NCBI GenBank assembly: GCA_003435055.1
Contig: QUMM01000006.1
Coordinates: forward strand, 74,839 to 138,838
Source of the DNA: Lachnospiraceae bacterium OF09-6
Lineage (GTDB): Bacteria > Bacillota > Clostridia > Lachnospirales > Lachnospiraceae
Length of the DNA stretch: 64,000 bases
Direction: 5' to 3'
Under the pieces are notes generated by a model. The model ran no database searches. It saw only the letters and a program-made list of their open reading frames with translations, and had not been told where the DNA came from. The position numbers and the translations under genes are program-made. Shown one piece after another: positions 34,210 through 43,258 of this stretch (the stretch's first letter is position 1; every line of letters begins with the position of its first letter).

Positions 34210-35057
34210 TACTGCTGCACCTCCTTTGTTCTGGTAAGGATATTCTGTGTAATCGCAATTGCCGCTACCAGAATAAAGAACAGAACTGCTTTTGCCTGCC
34301 CTACGCCCTCATATCCGGTACGCCCATAAAACGTGTTATAAATATTCAACGCCAGCATTTCTGACATTTTAGATGGTGCTCCGTCTGTCAGCGCCAGGTT
34401 CTGGTCAAAAAGTTTAAATCCGTTCGTCAATGTCAGGAATGTACAGATCGTGATAGATGGCATTACCATCGGAATCGTGACATTTTTTAATATCTGTCGG
34501 CTATTTGCGCCATCGATTTTGGCCGCTTCAATCAGTTCTCCCGGAATGTTCTGAATACCGGAAATATAGATAATCATCATATATCCGATCTGCTGCCAGC
34601 ACATCAATATTACCAGTCCCCAGAAACCATATACTGAAGAGTAGGTCAGAGTTCTCTGGAAATGTGTCAGGATACCGTTCAGCAGCAGCTGCCAGATATA
34701 ACCCAGAATAATACCACCAATCAGATTCGGCATAAAGAAGATGGTTCTGAAAATATTGGTTCCTCTGATTTTCTTTGTCAGAAACATAGCTACTACAAAA
34801 GCCAGAATGTTAATCAGCAGAACTGAAACCACTGTAAAAAGTGCTGTATACCACAGAGAATGCAGGAATGGATCCGATGCATCTCCCCATATCTTTGCGT
34901 AGTTGGAAAGTCCCACCCACTTTGCATCCGTGACAGTTGTAAATTTACAGAAAGAAAGATAAATACCCAGAATAAACGGAGCGATAAATCCGATGGTAAA
35001 TGCCAGCATCGTTGGCAAAACAAATACCGGCCAATATTTTTTGATTGCTTTATTCAT
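34209..35057 (-). CDS. Maltodextrin-type ABC permease (MalF-like)
   Basis: This 282-residue permease starts MNKAIKKYWPVFVLPTMLAF. It has the EAA loop ELIEAAKIDGANSRQILKNV followed by TIPMVMPS. Start 35057 is chosen because GAGGAAGAAAATT precedes it; the longer frame begins without a site. It lies between the binding protein and MalG-like genes. Confidence 0.9.
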   Translation of the reverse strand: MNKAIKKYWPVFVLPTMLAFTIGFIAPFILGIYLSFCKFTTVTDAKWVGLSNYAKIWGDASDPFLHSLWYTALFTVVSVLLINILAFVVAMFLTKKIRGTNIFRTIFFMPNLIGGIILGYIWQLLLNGILTHFQRTLTYSSVYGFWGLVILMCWQQIGYMMIIYISGIQNIPGELIEAAKIDGANSRQILKNVTIPMVMPSITICTFLTLTNGFKLFDQNLALTDGAPSKMSEMLALNIYNTFYGRTGYEGVGQAKAVLFFILVAAIAITQNILTRTKEVQQ

Positions 35058-35159
35058 AATTTTCTTCCTCACCATTCTGAAAAGGATGAGCGAAGCATCG
35101 CTCACCCTTTTTCCTTTTCCTATAAAATCCTATCTTCGAACAGTTACGCTGATATTTTA

Positions 35160-36470
35160 TTATTCTGCATGTGCTGCTGCATATTCTGTAGCCCATCCAT
35201 CAACGAATGCTGTCACAACACCGTCCCATTCGCCGGTACCCTGAGCATATTCCAAAAGTGCACTTCCTACACCGTCTTTCCAGTTTTCAGATGGCATAGT
35301 GGTGAAGCACCATGTTACAGATGTTTTTCCATCTTCTACATACTTTGCTGCTTCATTTACCAGCACGTTATCTGCTGCATAATCATCGCCAAATGTGGTG
35401 AATGGTGTTGCAAATCCCATATCTTTACTGATGGCTGTTCTTCCTTCATCGCTGCTGATGCACCATGTCAGGAAGTCTACAGTTGCCTGAATGTCTTCTT
35501 CAGATGCTTTTGCATTCACACACCAGTAATTTTCAGAACCGGTACACAGACCCTGATTTTCTTCTCCTTCTACTCCAATATAGATTGGAAGCATTCCAAG
35601 ATCATCCTCTGTCAGATCGCCTTCTTCCAGGATACCACTGGTTTCCCAGGTACCATTCTGATAGAATACTGCTTCACCAAGAGCAAATTCTGCACGGGCA
35701 TCTTCTGCACTCTTGCTGGAAATCATAGTCGGTTCACAGGTTGCATTGTTGATATACAGATCCCAGATGTTCTTGTAGTTATCAAGGTAGGTTCCTTTGA
35801 TCGCATCTGTGGATGTGATTCCGTCAGCCTTGTATTCATAATAAATCGGCAGGTTTGCCAGATGAGTCTTAAATCTCCAGTCAGAAGAAGAATCCATACC
35901 GGCAGAGGTAAATGCGCCCTCGATGCCCAGTTCATCTTTCTTTGCAGTAATATCTTCCACTACTGCTTTTAATGTATCAAAATTATTAATCTCTTCTACA
36001 GAGGTAACTACTGCTCCGTCTGTCTCAAAATACTCATTCAGTAAAGTTTTATTGTAAATCAGTCCGTAAGTCTCAATCTTATATGCAATACCGGATACAG
36101 ATCCGTCTTCATTGATCAGCGCAAAGTCATCGCTTGCCAGATCTTTGTATACTTCTGTATCTTTCAGATCATAGCAGTAATCTTTCCATGTTGCCAGTCC
36201 AACCGGACCATTTACCTGAAACAGTGTAGGTGCATCACTCTTGTCCATTTCAGACTTCAGAGTAGATTCATATGTTCCGGATGCTGCGGTAACTACCTGC
36301 ACCTCTGTACCTGTTTCTTCAGAATACTGTTCTGCAAGAGCTTCCCACTGATCTGCTACTTCAGGAGCAAAATTCAGATAATATACCTTTCCGCCATCTG
36401 CGCTTGCAGATACTGCAAATGCACTTGCCATGATTGCTGCTGATACTGCTACTTTCGTTAATTTTTTCAT
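35160..36470 (-). CDS. Maltodextrin-type ABC substrate-binding protein
   Basis: This 436-residue binding protein has a signal peptide ending AFAVSASADGGK and a family 1 binding-protein body (YYLNFAPEVADQWEALAEQY; LFQVNGPVGLATWKDY; GIAYKIETYGLIYNKTLLNE). It lacks a lipobox Cys at the expected place, which is unusual for a Gram-positive binding protein. It is the first operon gene, downstream of the predicted promoter and LacI operator, and delivers sugars to the two permeases. Confidence 0.9.
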   Translation of the reverse strand: MKKLTKVAVSAAIMASAFAVSASADGGKVYYLNFAPEVADQWEALAEQYSEETGTEVQVVTAASGTYESTLKSEMDKSDAPTLFQVNGPVGLATWKDYCYDLKDTEVYKDLASDDFALINEDGSVSGIAYKIETYGLIYNKTLLNEYFETDGAVVTSVEEINNFDTLKAVVEDITAKKDELGIEGAFTSAGMDSSSDWRFKTHLANLPIYYEYKADGITSTDAIKGTYLDNYKNIWDLYINNATCEPTMISSKSAEDARAEFALGEAVFYQNGTWETSGILEEGDLTEDDLGMLPIYIGVEGEENQGLCTGSENYWCVNAKASEEDIQATVDFLTWCISSDEGRTAISKDMGFATPFTTFGDDYAADNVLVNEAAKYVEDGKTSVTWCFTTMPSENWKDGVGSALLEYAQGTGEWDGVVTAFVDGWATEYAAAHAE

Positions 36471-36517
36471 GTCACTTCTCCTTTTCCCTTTTTATTTTTT
36501 ACTTTTTGTCACTTTTT

Positions 36518-36541
36518 GGAAACGTTATCGGTAACGTTTCC
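36518..36541. promoter_or_regulatory. LacI-family operator: perfect 24-base palindrome
   Basis: GGAAACGTTA and TAACGTTTCC flank a four-base centre TCGG. The site is just downstream of the predicted transcription start of the binding-protein gene, where a bound repressor would block transcription. The half site ACGTT with a central CG fits LacI/MalR proteins. Confidence 0.8.
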
Positions 36542-36554
36542 GGTTTCTGAATTC

Positions 36555-36583
36555 ACAATATCACACGAACAGCACATTGGCAA
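36555..36583 (-). promoter_or_regulatory. Promoter of the maltodextrin operon
   Basis: TTGCCA at 36578-36583 and TATTGT at 36555-36560 are separated by 17 bases on the minus strand. Transcription would begin near 36548, next to the LacI operator. Confidence 0.55.
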
Positions 36584-36652
36584 GTACTTTTTCCTATCAT
36601 TCCGGTTTTTCGTATATTATTCACGATATCAGTATTCTGTTTTTGTGCAATT

Positions 36653-39343
36653 TCACTTTCCTATTTTGTTTCTTACCAGTGCAGTATGGCTTTCCTCTGT
36701 GTCAGTTGTCTTTTGATTCGAGAATACAGCACTGCCATCTCCCCCAGTATTGAGATCAAATCTTACACGGCCACCCTGCTGTGTGCCATTCTGTATCTGA
36801 GTGATCTGTTCCAGCTGGTACCGCATAGTTTTTTCTTCTGAAGCTTCATAGACACCTGCTGGCACTACAAAATCAGCAGTCAGTGTTGTGGTACCTTTTT
36901 CCGGTACCTGATTCTTTGTAAATTCTACCGCCTGATGCCAGCTCTGCTTTGCTCCTGCTGCATCCGTTCCGGTCAGGGTAAAGGTAAAGACCGGATTGCC
37001 ATGTGCCCAGACAATATCATCCACCTGAATCTTCTTCGTCAACCGGATGTGATTGATCCGTAAGTTTGCCTGTGCCTGATTCGTACTTTTTGATACTGAC
37101 TGTGGTGCTCCGTTATTCCATTGCAGTGTCACATCTGCTTTATTGGGGATTCGTATCCATACGCTGCCATCTGCCGTAGTCTGCTTCCATGGCGAAAGAT
37201 CCATCCCTTTACGAATTCTGCATCGCATCTGAATCTGCAGTATTCCACCATTATCTTCTGCCGCCAGCGGTACCTGTATCGTCAACTGTCCGTCTTGATT
37301 CTGTATCTGCGCATTTCCTGCAGCTGAAAAACCACTGCCCGCTCTCTGCAATTCCACTTTCGTCTCCAGCAGTTCCAGACAGGATGCCAGCTGATCTGTC
37401 ATTGTAACAGTCTGTGGGAGAAAAGCCACACCGTTTTCCGGCAGATTTTGTCTTACGCAAAATAAGATTTCATCTTCTCTGAGTACCAGACTTTTCTCTG
37501 TTTTTCCTGGCACACCGTCCAGGTATTTTTCTGGTGCTGCCTGCTCCACCCGGTTGACACTGCCTCTGGTGGTCACTTCATTTGACCATTTTTCCACTGC
37601 TGCTCCCCCCGTTTTATGCTGATATATGGTAACTGCTTTATTTTGAGTACTGTAAAAGGCAGTATTTCCAGAATATTGTGGTGTCATGGCTGACGGCACC
37701 ATCCTCATCTGAAAGCGAATCAGAAAATGATAGCCATATAGCTCCTTATTTCCAGGCATACCAGAGCCAGCGGTCACTTTCAGACGTCCATTCGTCAGTT
37801 CTATCGCAAAGTTACCAGTCATATTCTTTCCGTCTTCTTCTCTGATCACATGAACATTTCCAACATACTCTGTTCCCTGTGGCAGCTGATCTTCAATAGA
37901 AAATGACTGATAATAAGCGTTACTGCTTTGCCACGGCACAAACTGTCTGATCTGATACCAGTATGCATCAGACACAGAAGCTACACTGTTCTCTGTTCCC
38001 CAGTTACTGCCATCACTGGATACCATCTTTTCCGGAGCCGGTGTATCAATAATCGTAAGAGACGTATCGGTCTGCTTCAATGTCTGACTGGAGTCAATGG
38101 TAGCTGCCGTGCCATTCTTCAGCCTGTCATTGTAATCCTTTATATGAGATCTGGCATAACTGTAGTCATCATCATTGATATGATCCCTCGGTCCTATAGC
38201 CATATAATAGGTGCTGCAATTCTGCAGCTCATAGGCCGCACAGTACTTCGGATCCACAGTCTCAGACTCTTCCCCCGGTCCTGTCAGTACTTCCAGGTTC
38301 TTTACTCCGGCCATTGTTGCTCCACTCTCTACATACAACCTGGATCCACTGTAATAGTATTTTCCTGCCACACTGCCATCTCCGATCTTCAGGCCGAACC
38401 GCTGTGCACTGTCCACATCCCACCATTGCAGTCTCGTATTTACCTGTGAAACAGCCCCTGTTACACTGTCCAGAAATTCACATTTCATAACCAGTCCTCC
38501 CAGTGACTGTATAAAACGCCATTCTATTGCAGATGGAATCATCAGAATAAATGGATACGATTCCATCGTACCGCCACCATCATAATGGATCTTTGAGGTA
38601 TAATTGGTTACTGTCATCCGCAGATCATACCATCTGTAGTTGCTATACAGCACTTTATGGTAAATAGCTCCGAATTTTCCACCCTGTCCGGTAGTCTTTG
38701 GGTACAGATATTTTCTGCCGTTGGAAGTTGTTCCTACTACTACCTGGCTGGAAGTATTAAATATCTCCAGAGAAGAAATACCCGGATAGAATTTTACCGG
38801 TAGAAAATTCGGTGAAACACGATTAGCCTCTGTAACAGCACTCCATCCTGCCGCCCTGGCAATCGGCTTCCCGGAAGGTGTCAGAGCACCGGCTGCACAG
38901 GCTGCTATGCCATATAAATCTTCCGTCTCAGATTCGCATTCTGATTCACTTTCTGATTCACTTTCGCTTTCTGATTCCATATCTGATTCAAGTTCTGTGT
39001 TCTTTTCTGATCCAGATTCTGATTCCATCTTTTCAGACTCCATTGTTTCCTCCGTTCTGTTTCCCGATTCACTTTCACTCTCAGTTTCTGTCAGATCGGT
39101 CTCTCTGTTTTCTCTGCCAGCCTCACTTTGCTTTTCCGTCTCCGGCTCAGTCTGACTCTCTGACTGCTTCTCCGTCTCCGGCTTTGTTTCCGTTTCCGTC
39201 AGAATCTGTTCCGTAATCTGTTCCTCCAGTACGATAGCCGGACGTTCCTCGGCCTGTGTCAACAGTCCCTGCACATTGCCGGCCAGCAGGCTCAGTGTCA
39301 GCAGCGCAGCACCGGCTTTCTTCCATCTTTTTTTCTTTCTCAC
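36653..39343 (-). CDS. Large secreted surface protein of the SipW cluster
   Basis: This 896-residue protein has a signal peptide (KKAGAALLTLSLLAGNVQG) and a long Glu/Ser/Thr-rich stretch at residues 35-142 with ESESESESESE. A beta-rich ectodomain follows, containing repeated fimbrial-isopeptide-like segments (for example YYQSFSIEDQLPQGTEYVGN and LPENGVAFLPQTVTMTDQLA) and a final Cna-B/DUF7601-like domain (FTFTLTGTDAAGAKQSWHQA). It ends without a sortase motif or membrane anchor. The start is GTG at 39341-39343, overlapping the stop of the TasA-like gene (GTGA), with AAAGGAG upstream. As the last gene of the SipW operon it is probably incorporated into or bound to the fibre. Confidence 0.8.
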   Translation of the reverse strand: MRKKKRWKKAGAALLTLSLLAGNVQGLLTQAEERPAIVLEEQITEQILTETETKPETEKQSESQTEPETEKQSEAGRENRETDLTETESESESGNRTEETMESEKMESESGSEKNTELESDMESESESESESESECESETEDLYGIAACAAGALTPSGKPIARAAGWSAVTEANRVSPNFLPVKFYPGISSLEIFNTSSQVVVGTTSNGRKYLYPKTTGQGGKFGAIYHKVLYSNYRWYDLRMTVTNYTSKIHYDGGGTMESYPFILMIPSAIEWRFIQSLGGLVMKCEFLDSVTGAVSQVNTRLQWWDVDSAQRFGLKIGDGSVAGKYYYSGSRLYVESGATMAGVKNLEVLTGPGEESETVDPKYCAAYELQNCSTYYMAIGPRDHINDDDYSYARSHIKDYNDRLKNGTAATIDSSQTLKQTDTSLTIIDTPAPEKMVSSDGSNWGTENSVASVSDAYWYQIRQFVPWQSSNAYYQSFSIEDQLPQGTEYVGNVHVIREEDGKNMTGNFAIELTNGRLKVTAGSGMPGNKELYGYHFLIRFQMRMVPSAMTPQYSGNTAFYSTQNKAVTIYQHKTGGAAVEKWSNEVTTRGSVNRVEQAAPEKYLDGVPGKTEKSLVLREDEILFCVRQNLPENGVAFLPQTVTMTDQLASCLELLETKVELQRAGSGFSAAGNAQIQNQDGQLTIQVPLAAEDNGGILQIQMRCRIRKGMDLSPWKQTTADGSVWIRIPNKADVTLQWNNGAPQSVSKSTNQAQANLRINHIRLTKKIQVDDIVWAHGNPVFTFTLTGTDAAGAKQSWHQAVEFTKNQVPEKGTTTLTADFVVPAGVYEASEEKTMRYQLEQITQIQNGTQQGGRVRFDLNTGGDGSAVFSNQKTTDTEESHTALVRNKIGK

Positions 39344-39987
39344 GCCTCTGCGCTCCTTTCTGCCTCCTGTTGTTCCAGATAAATCTGGTAGATTTCCTTC
39401 AAACCAGTTCCTTCCGGTGCAATATTTTTCTGTATGGCCTGGGCTGTCACCGGAATTCGAAATGCCTCTTGAGCATCCAGACTTCCTTCCAGGTACGACA
39501 CCGCAGTTATCGTTTCAAACAGTTTTTCCGTCTCCTGCTGTGGTGCAATTAATTCTCGATAACCGTAGACATAGCGCACACTGTTTTCCTCTTCTGTACG
39601 CTCCAGTAGTTCCCAGTTCTTATTTGCTTCAAAAGTAAACAGCTCTGTTCTGGTTTCCGGCTGTTTTCTGCGTGTCTTCAAGTCAACCAGCGATATTGTT
39701 TTCACTGGTATTTCCACTTCCAGAAACATCCAGGAAGCCAGCGTTCCTGCATTACGGACTGCCGGGTTTTTCTTCCTGCTCTCACCTGGCAATAAATGTT
39801 CTCCGTTTTTTTCCTCCCAGTCTGTCTCTGTCAGTTCACCTCGAACCGTTCCAGGTGTCAGAATGTTACGTACAGTCTGATCCGTACTGGTAAAATACGC
39901 ACTGGTTATTGCTGCGGATAAGGCAAACACCAGTGTGCCCGTTATCGCCCATAGTATGGTTCTAGCTTTCTTTTTTCTGATAAACAT
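39340..39987 (-). CDS. TasA/camelysin-like SipW-dependent protein (fourth of the cluster)
   Basis: This 215-residue protein has the SipW-type signal sequence: a basic start, hydrophobic ILWAITGTLVFALSAAITSA and the post-cleavage YFTSTDQTVRNILTPG. A single beta-sandwich domain follows. AAGGGAGACAT supports start 39987. It overlaps the sipW gene by 26 bases. By analogy with TasA it would form or modify extracellular fibres. Confidence 0.8.
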   Translation of the reverse strand: MFIRKKKARTILWAITGTLVFALSAAITSAYFTSTDQTVRNILTPGTVRGELTETDWEEKNGEHLLPGESRKKNPAVRNAGTLASWMFLEVEIPVKTISLVDLKTRRKQPETRTELFTFEANKNWELLERTEEENSVRYVYGYRELIAPQQETEKLFETITAVSYLEGSLDAQEAFRIPVTAQAIQKNIAPEGTGLKEIYQIYLEQQEAERSAEA

Positions 39988-40480
39988 ATGTCTCCCTTCT
40001 TCCACATACTGCTCCAATGGCAGCCACAGCAATCTGTGCAGCCACCATCCACATAAATACAGCCAGTAAAAACAGCTTTCCACTTACCGATGAAGCCAGC
40101 AATGCCAGATAACCCAGACTGCGAATGGAATATTTTACTTTTCCGAGTATTGATTTTTCTGTAATCCAGGTACGGTCATTCTCCTTATTGGCATCTCCTT
40201 TTGTCTGAATCAGTCTGTTCTTCTGGTCTATTTTCTGAATGCGGTGTGTCACGGTAGTCTTCCCTTGATTCATGGAAAAAGTAATGACATCTCCTTCCCG
40301 CAGTTCCTGAAATTCTACCGGCATCGTATAGATCACATCTCCGGTATGGATCTCAGGCTCCATGCTTCCACTTGTAACGGTATAGATCCCATACCCCCAT
40401 AGCTTCGGTACCGACAGCAGCATACAAACCAGCAGAAATCCTGCCATGACCAGGTCAAGAATTCCTCTTATCAGCTTCAT
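39962..40480 (-). CDS. sipW: Signal peptidase I, SipW type
   Basis: This 172-residue protein has membrane segments at both ends and the catalytic TSGSMEPEIHTGDVI (Ser). His replaces the usual Lys in TTVTHRIQKID, and KGDANKENDRTW follows, as in ER-type/SipW signal peptidases. It cleaves the special signal peptides of its TasA-like neighbours, four of which are encoded in this operon. Confidence 0.93.
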   Translation of the reverse strand: MKLIRGILDLVMAGFLLVCMLLSVPKLWGYGIYTVTSGSMEPEIHTGDVIYTMPVEFQELREGDVITFSMNQGKTTVTHRIQKIDQKNRLIQTKGDANKENDRTWITEKSILGKVKYSIRSLGYLALLASSVSGKLFLLAVFMWMVAAQIAVAAIGAVCGRRETYVYQKKES

Positions 40481-41671
40481 CTTCTTCCCTCCTGCTGTAG
40501 CTTCTCTCTACTGCAAAAGCTGCTGCCAGGAAAAATGCACTGAATCCCAGCAACGCTATCCACATTCCCGCTTCTGTTTTATCACCTGTCGCCGGTGCAT
40601 AAGTAGATGTCACTGTTTTTTCATCCTCTCCTTTTGCTGTAAATATCCAGCGAACCTTCCCGGTCAATCTGTTAAATTTATTATCCATCTCTTCCGCCAG
40701 AGCCAGCTTTACTTTCAGTTTTTTCTGCCGCCCTGCCTGAAATGTTCCAAGATATAGATCCTCCCTCATGGTACTGCCAGTGCCTTTCAGATTGCCGGAT
40801 ACCGGTCCCTGATAGATGGTTCCCTGGTCACCACTGATCTCAATGACCGCATATTTTTCCAGGAGCTCTCTTACCAGTTGACTGGTACCACTGTCCATAC
40901 TTTCTGTCCAGCTGCCTCTGCCCGCAGATACAGCTGGACCTCTTCTGATGACCTGTTTTCCAGTTCAATGATCTGGGTACGGGCACATCCGGGTGTCAGA
41001 TTTTTAAATGATGCAAACAGATCCGTATCGCTTTCTGTCATCTGAAATCCGCCTTTTTGTCCAAGATAGATCACTCTTGTTGGCTCCGCTGAATAACCAT
41101 CCGGTCTGGTGATACCAAGTTCCTGATCCGACACACCCCAGATCTCTTCCACAGCATCCTGCGCCTGCACCGCTTCCATAGTTACAACAATTCTGGCCTC
41201 TTTTTTCCGATATTCATTTCCTGCTCTTTTATCCAGCGTATAGGTTTCAAATAATGGTTCTTCCGTCTGACTTCCAGCCTTCAGAATCTCCGTGTAATAA
41301 TAATATCCGTCTGACAGTTGTTTCCAGCGTGTCGTATTGCAGCTGATCTGAATCATCTCTGGATCCAGTGTGGTATCTTCCTGAAAACTACCGTCTTCTT
41401 TTCGGTCTCCGAACATCTTATGAAGCTTCACACGGATTCGGCTGTCAGCTGTTCCGGTATTTTTTACATTTACTACCTTATCTACCGTCTGCCCTGGATC
41501 CACATGCGGCGGGATCCGATATTCCTCTTCAATCTGATTCTGGAAAGAAGCCATCGTCAGTATATTTCCGCTGCTTCCTGTCATTTTCCAGTACCCCATA
41601 ATGCCAGTCACAGACAGCGTACAGATTCCAAGCACGGTAAGAACCGCTGTCAGTTTTTTAGCCCTGTTCAT
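40455..41671 (-). pseudogene. SipW-dependent TasA-like protein with cell-wall sorting signal, one frameshift near 40900
   Basis: The first frame (266 codons from 41671) has a SipW-type signal region (VTGIMGYWKMTGSSGNILTM) and two TasA-like halves, then stops after KVWTVVPVNW. The next frame carries on the same domain (LVRELLEKYAVIEISGDQGT) and ends with a sortase-like signal: YAPATGD, a hydrophobic segment and a basic tail. The second frame has no ribosome binding site. Adding one A in the AAA of AGAAAGTATGG gives one 405-residue protein. It would be the wall-anchored member, possibly the fibre base. Two overlapping genes remain an alternative. Confidence 0.7.
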
Positions 41672-42419
41672 CTAATGCTCCTTTTTCCACACTTTCTCCC
41701 AGTACCTGGAAAGCATCTCTGGCGGATGCAAATCCATTGGCCTGAATCGCTTCTGCTGTTACCTGTATCTGAAATCTTCCTGCTTTTTTGATCTCCTTTA
41801 CGCCCCATTCTATAGGAATAGCTACATCTGTAAACAACACAGCTTCCTCATCAATATCCATAATCCCGTTCTTTCCGCCCTGATACTGAAACAGATATTC
41901 TCCAAGATTTCCGGTATCCACCTCCTGAAAATTCGGATTTACCATCGGCAGCATGGCAAGTTCTTTTTCTGAATATCCAGGAATTCTTCCCTGTCTCAGT
42001 TTCTTCCCTTCACCTGTTGTATCCCAGCTGCCATTGTAGGTATCATCATAACGAATCGTCTGCCTCACCATATTCAGTACTTCCTGATCCGTTACCATTT
42101 TCCCGTCCTCATCTTTTATTTTCATCCGCATTTGCAGATAACAAGGCTGTACTCCTGTCGTAGCATCCGTTACATTTTTTACCGTGGGATTCTTATATAC
42201 TGTATATCCGGGGTAAAGATTCACCCCATCTCCATCCGCCGGATTCCATTCTGATTCTTTCAGGCTGATGTCAAAATCTCCTACGGTAAATACATTGACT
42301 GCTTCTTCTTTTTCCATAAAATAACTATAGGTCTGCCAGGCACCTGCCGCACCTGTCATCAGCACAGCTGCCAGGCATCCCACTTGCTTTCCTGTCTTCA
42401 TCCAGTTTCTCTTTTTCAT
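41658..42419 (-). CDS. TasA-like SipW-dependent protein (second of the cluster)
   Basis: This 253-residue protein has a signal region GCLAAVLMTGAAGAWQTYSY followed by FMEKEEAVNVFTVGDFDISL, the standard 'xYFxxxxxVxNxFTVGxxxI' pattern after SipW cleavage. A TasA/CalY beta-sandwich fold follows, ending with VTAEAIQANGF. It overlaps the next gene by 14 bases. It is probably a structural component of an extracellular fibre. Confidence 0.85.
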   Translation of the reverse strand: MKKRNWMKTGKQVGCLAAVLMTGAAGAWQTYSYFMEKEEAVNVFTVGDFDISLKESEWNPADGDGVNLYPGYTVYKNPTVKNVTDATTGVQPCYLQMRMKIKDEDGKMVTDQEVLNMVRQTIRYDDTYNGSWDTTGEGKKLRQGRIPGYSEKELAMLPMVNPNFQEVDTGNLGEYLFQYQGGKNGIMDIDEEAVLFTDVAIPIEWGVKEIKKAGRFQIQVTAEAIQANGFASARDAFQVLGESVEKGALDEQG

Positions 42420-42449
42420 ATATTATCCTGTTTCCTTTCTACCATGTTT

Positions 42450-42956
42450 TTATGCCGGATTGTCCATTTTTTTCCATGCTTCCTGCATACTGTCACTTCC
42501 ACAGGATACTGCTTCCGCATAAACCAGAATTTCGAATTTCTCCAGATCTTCTCTGTCCACATTCGAACGAATCTTTACCTGTGAGAACAGCTGTCCGGTA
42601 GTTTCTCCCGGATGCACCTTTTCCTTCCAGTAATAATATCCATCATCTGCCTTTTCCCAGCCGTCTAAAATCTCCAGTTTTTCACAAAACTGCTGTGCCT
42701 TCCAACTGGAAAATTCCACCAATACCCTCACATAACAATCCGTAGATGAGTGACTGGTTACTGCAACCTTCTTGGGGATCACGGTTCCCGGATGCAGTTC
42801 CTCCGGTGGGTCAAATTGCTCTGTGATCTCTATGTCAGTACTGGCTGCTGTGAGTCTGTTTTCCACACTTTCCTGCGCCGTCAGATACGCAAACGCTGCT
42901 CCGGTACTGATTCCGGCAATCAAAAGCGCCAGCATAATGGCAGCTATTTTCTTCAT
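42450..42956 (-). CDS. TasA-like SipW-dependent protein (first of the cluster)
   Basis: This 168-residue protein has signal sequence MKKIAAIMLALLIAGISTGA and the SipW cleavage context AFAYLTAQESVENRLTA. One beta-sandwich domain follows (IPKKVAVTSHSSTDCYVRVL). Start 42956 is taken because AAAGGGTGAAC lies upstream. It is the first gene of the operon, about 210 bases after a good promoter. Confidence 0.82.
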   Translation of the reverse strand: MKKIAAIMLALLIAGISTGAAFAYLTAQESVENRLTAASTDIEITEQFDPPEELHPGTVIPKKVAVTSHSSTDCYVRVLVEFSSWKAQQFCEKLEILDGWEKADDGYYYWKEKVHPGETTGQLFSQVKIRSNVDREDLEKFEILVYAEAVSCGSDSMQEAWKKMDNPA

Positions 42957-43170
42957 ATTTTGTTGTTCACCCTTTCTTTCCGGCAGTATCAAACCGCCTG
43001 CTTTTGTTATCGTATCGAGTCAGGTGCATACCTTTTCACGCACCCTGCACACAGAATCAGCCCTAAGCAATCATAGGCATTCCTCCTTCTTATTCTTTGT
43101 TTTAGATTCAGGAATAAATGGCAGATTTGCCGGATCCCTTTTGAGAATACAGAATGTACTCTCGATTGAC
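42957..43170 (-). promoter_or_regulatory. Long leader of the SipW operon with a mini-ORF and hairpin
   Basis: The 5' leader contains GAAGGAGGA directly before ATGCCTATGATTGCTTAG, which would encode Met-Pro-Met-Ile-Ala. About 35 bases later a stem AGGGTGCG/TGCACCT can form. A strong ribosome binding site on a five-codon frame before a hairpin suggests translational or attenuation control. No known riboswitch was recognised. Confidence 0.35.
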
Positions 43171-43176
43171 ACTCAT

Positions 43177-43205
43177 ACTATATCACTTTATCTCACTTAT
43201 TGCAA
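43177..43205 (-). promoter_or_regulatory. Promoter of the SipW operon
   Basis: TTGCAA at 43200-43205 and TATAGT at 43177-43182 are spaced by 17 bases on the minus strand. Confidence 0.6.
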
Positions 43206-43258
43206 GTATATTTTACTTTTTATTTTCATAATTTATAAAAAAGAATACGGAGTAATAC

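Noticed and set aside
38878..39216. Plus-strand Ser/His/Leu-rich open frames opposite the surface protein
   Set aside because: They are the antisense reading of the Glu/Ser repeat region and show only the low complexity of that DNA.
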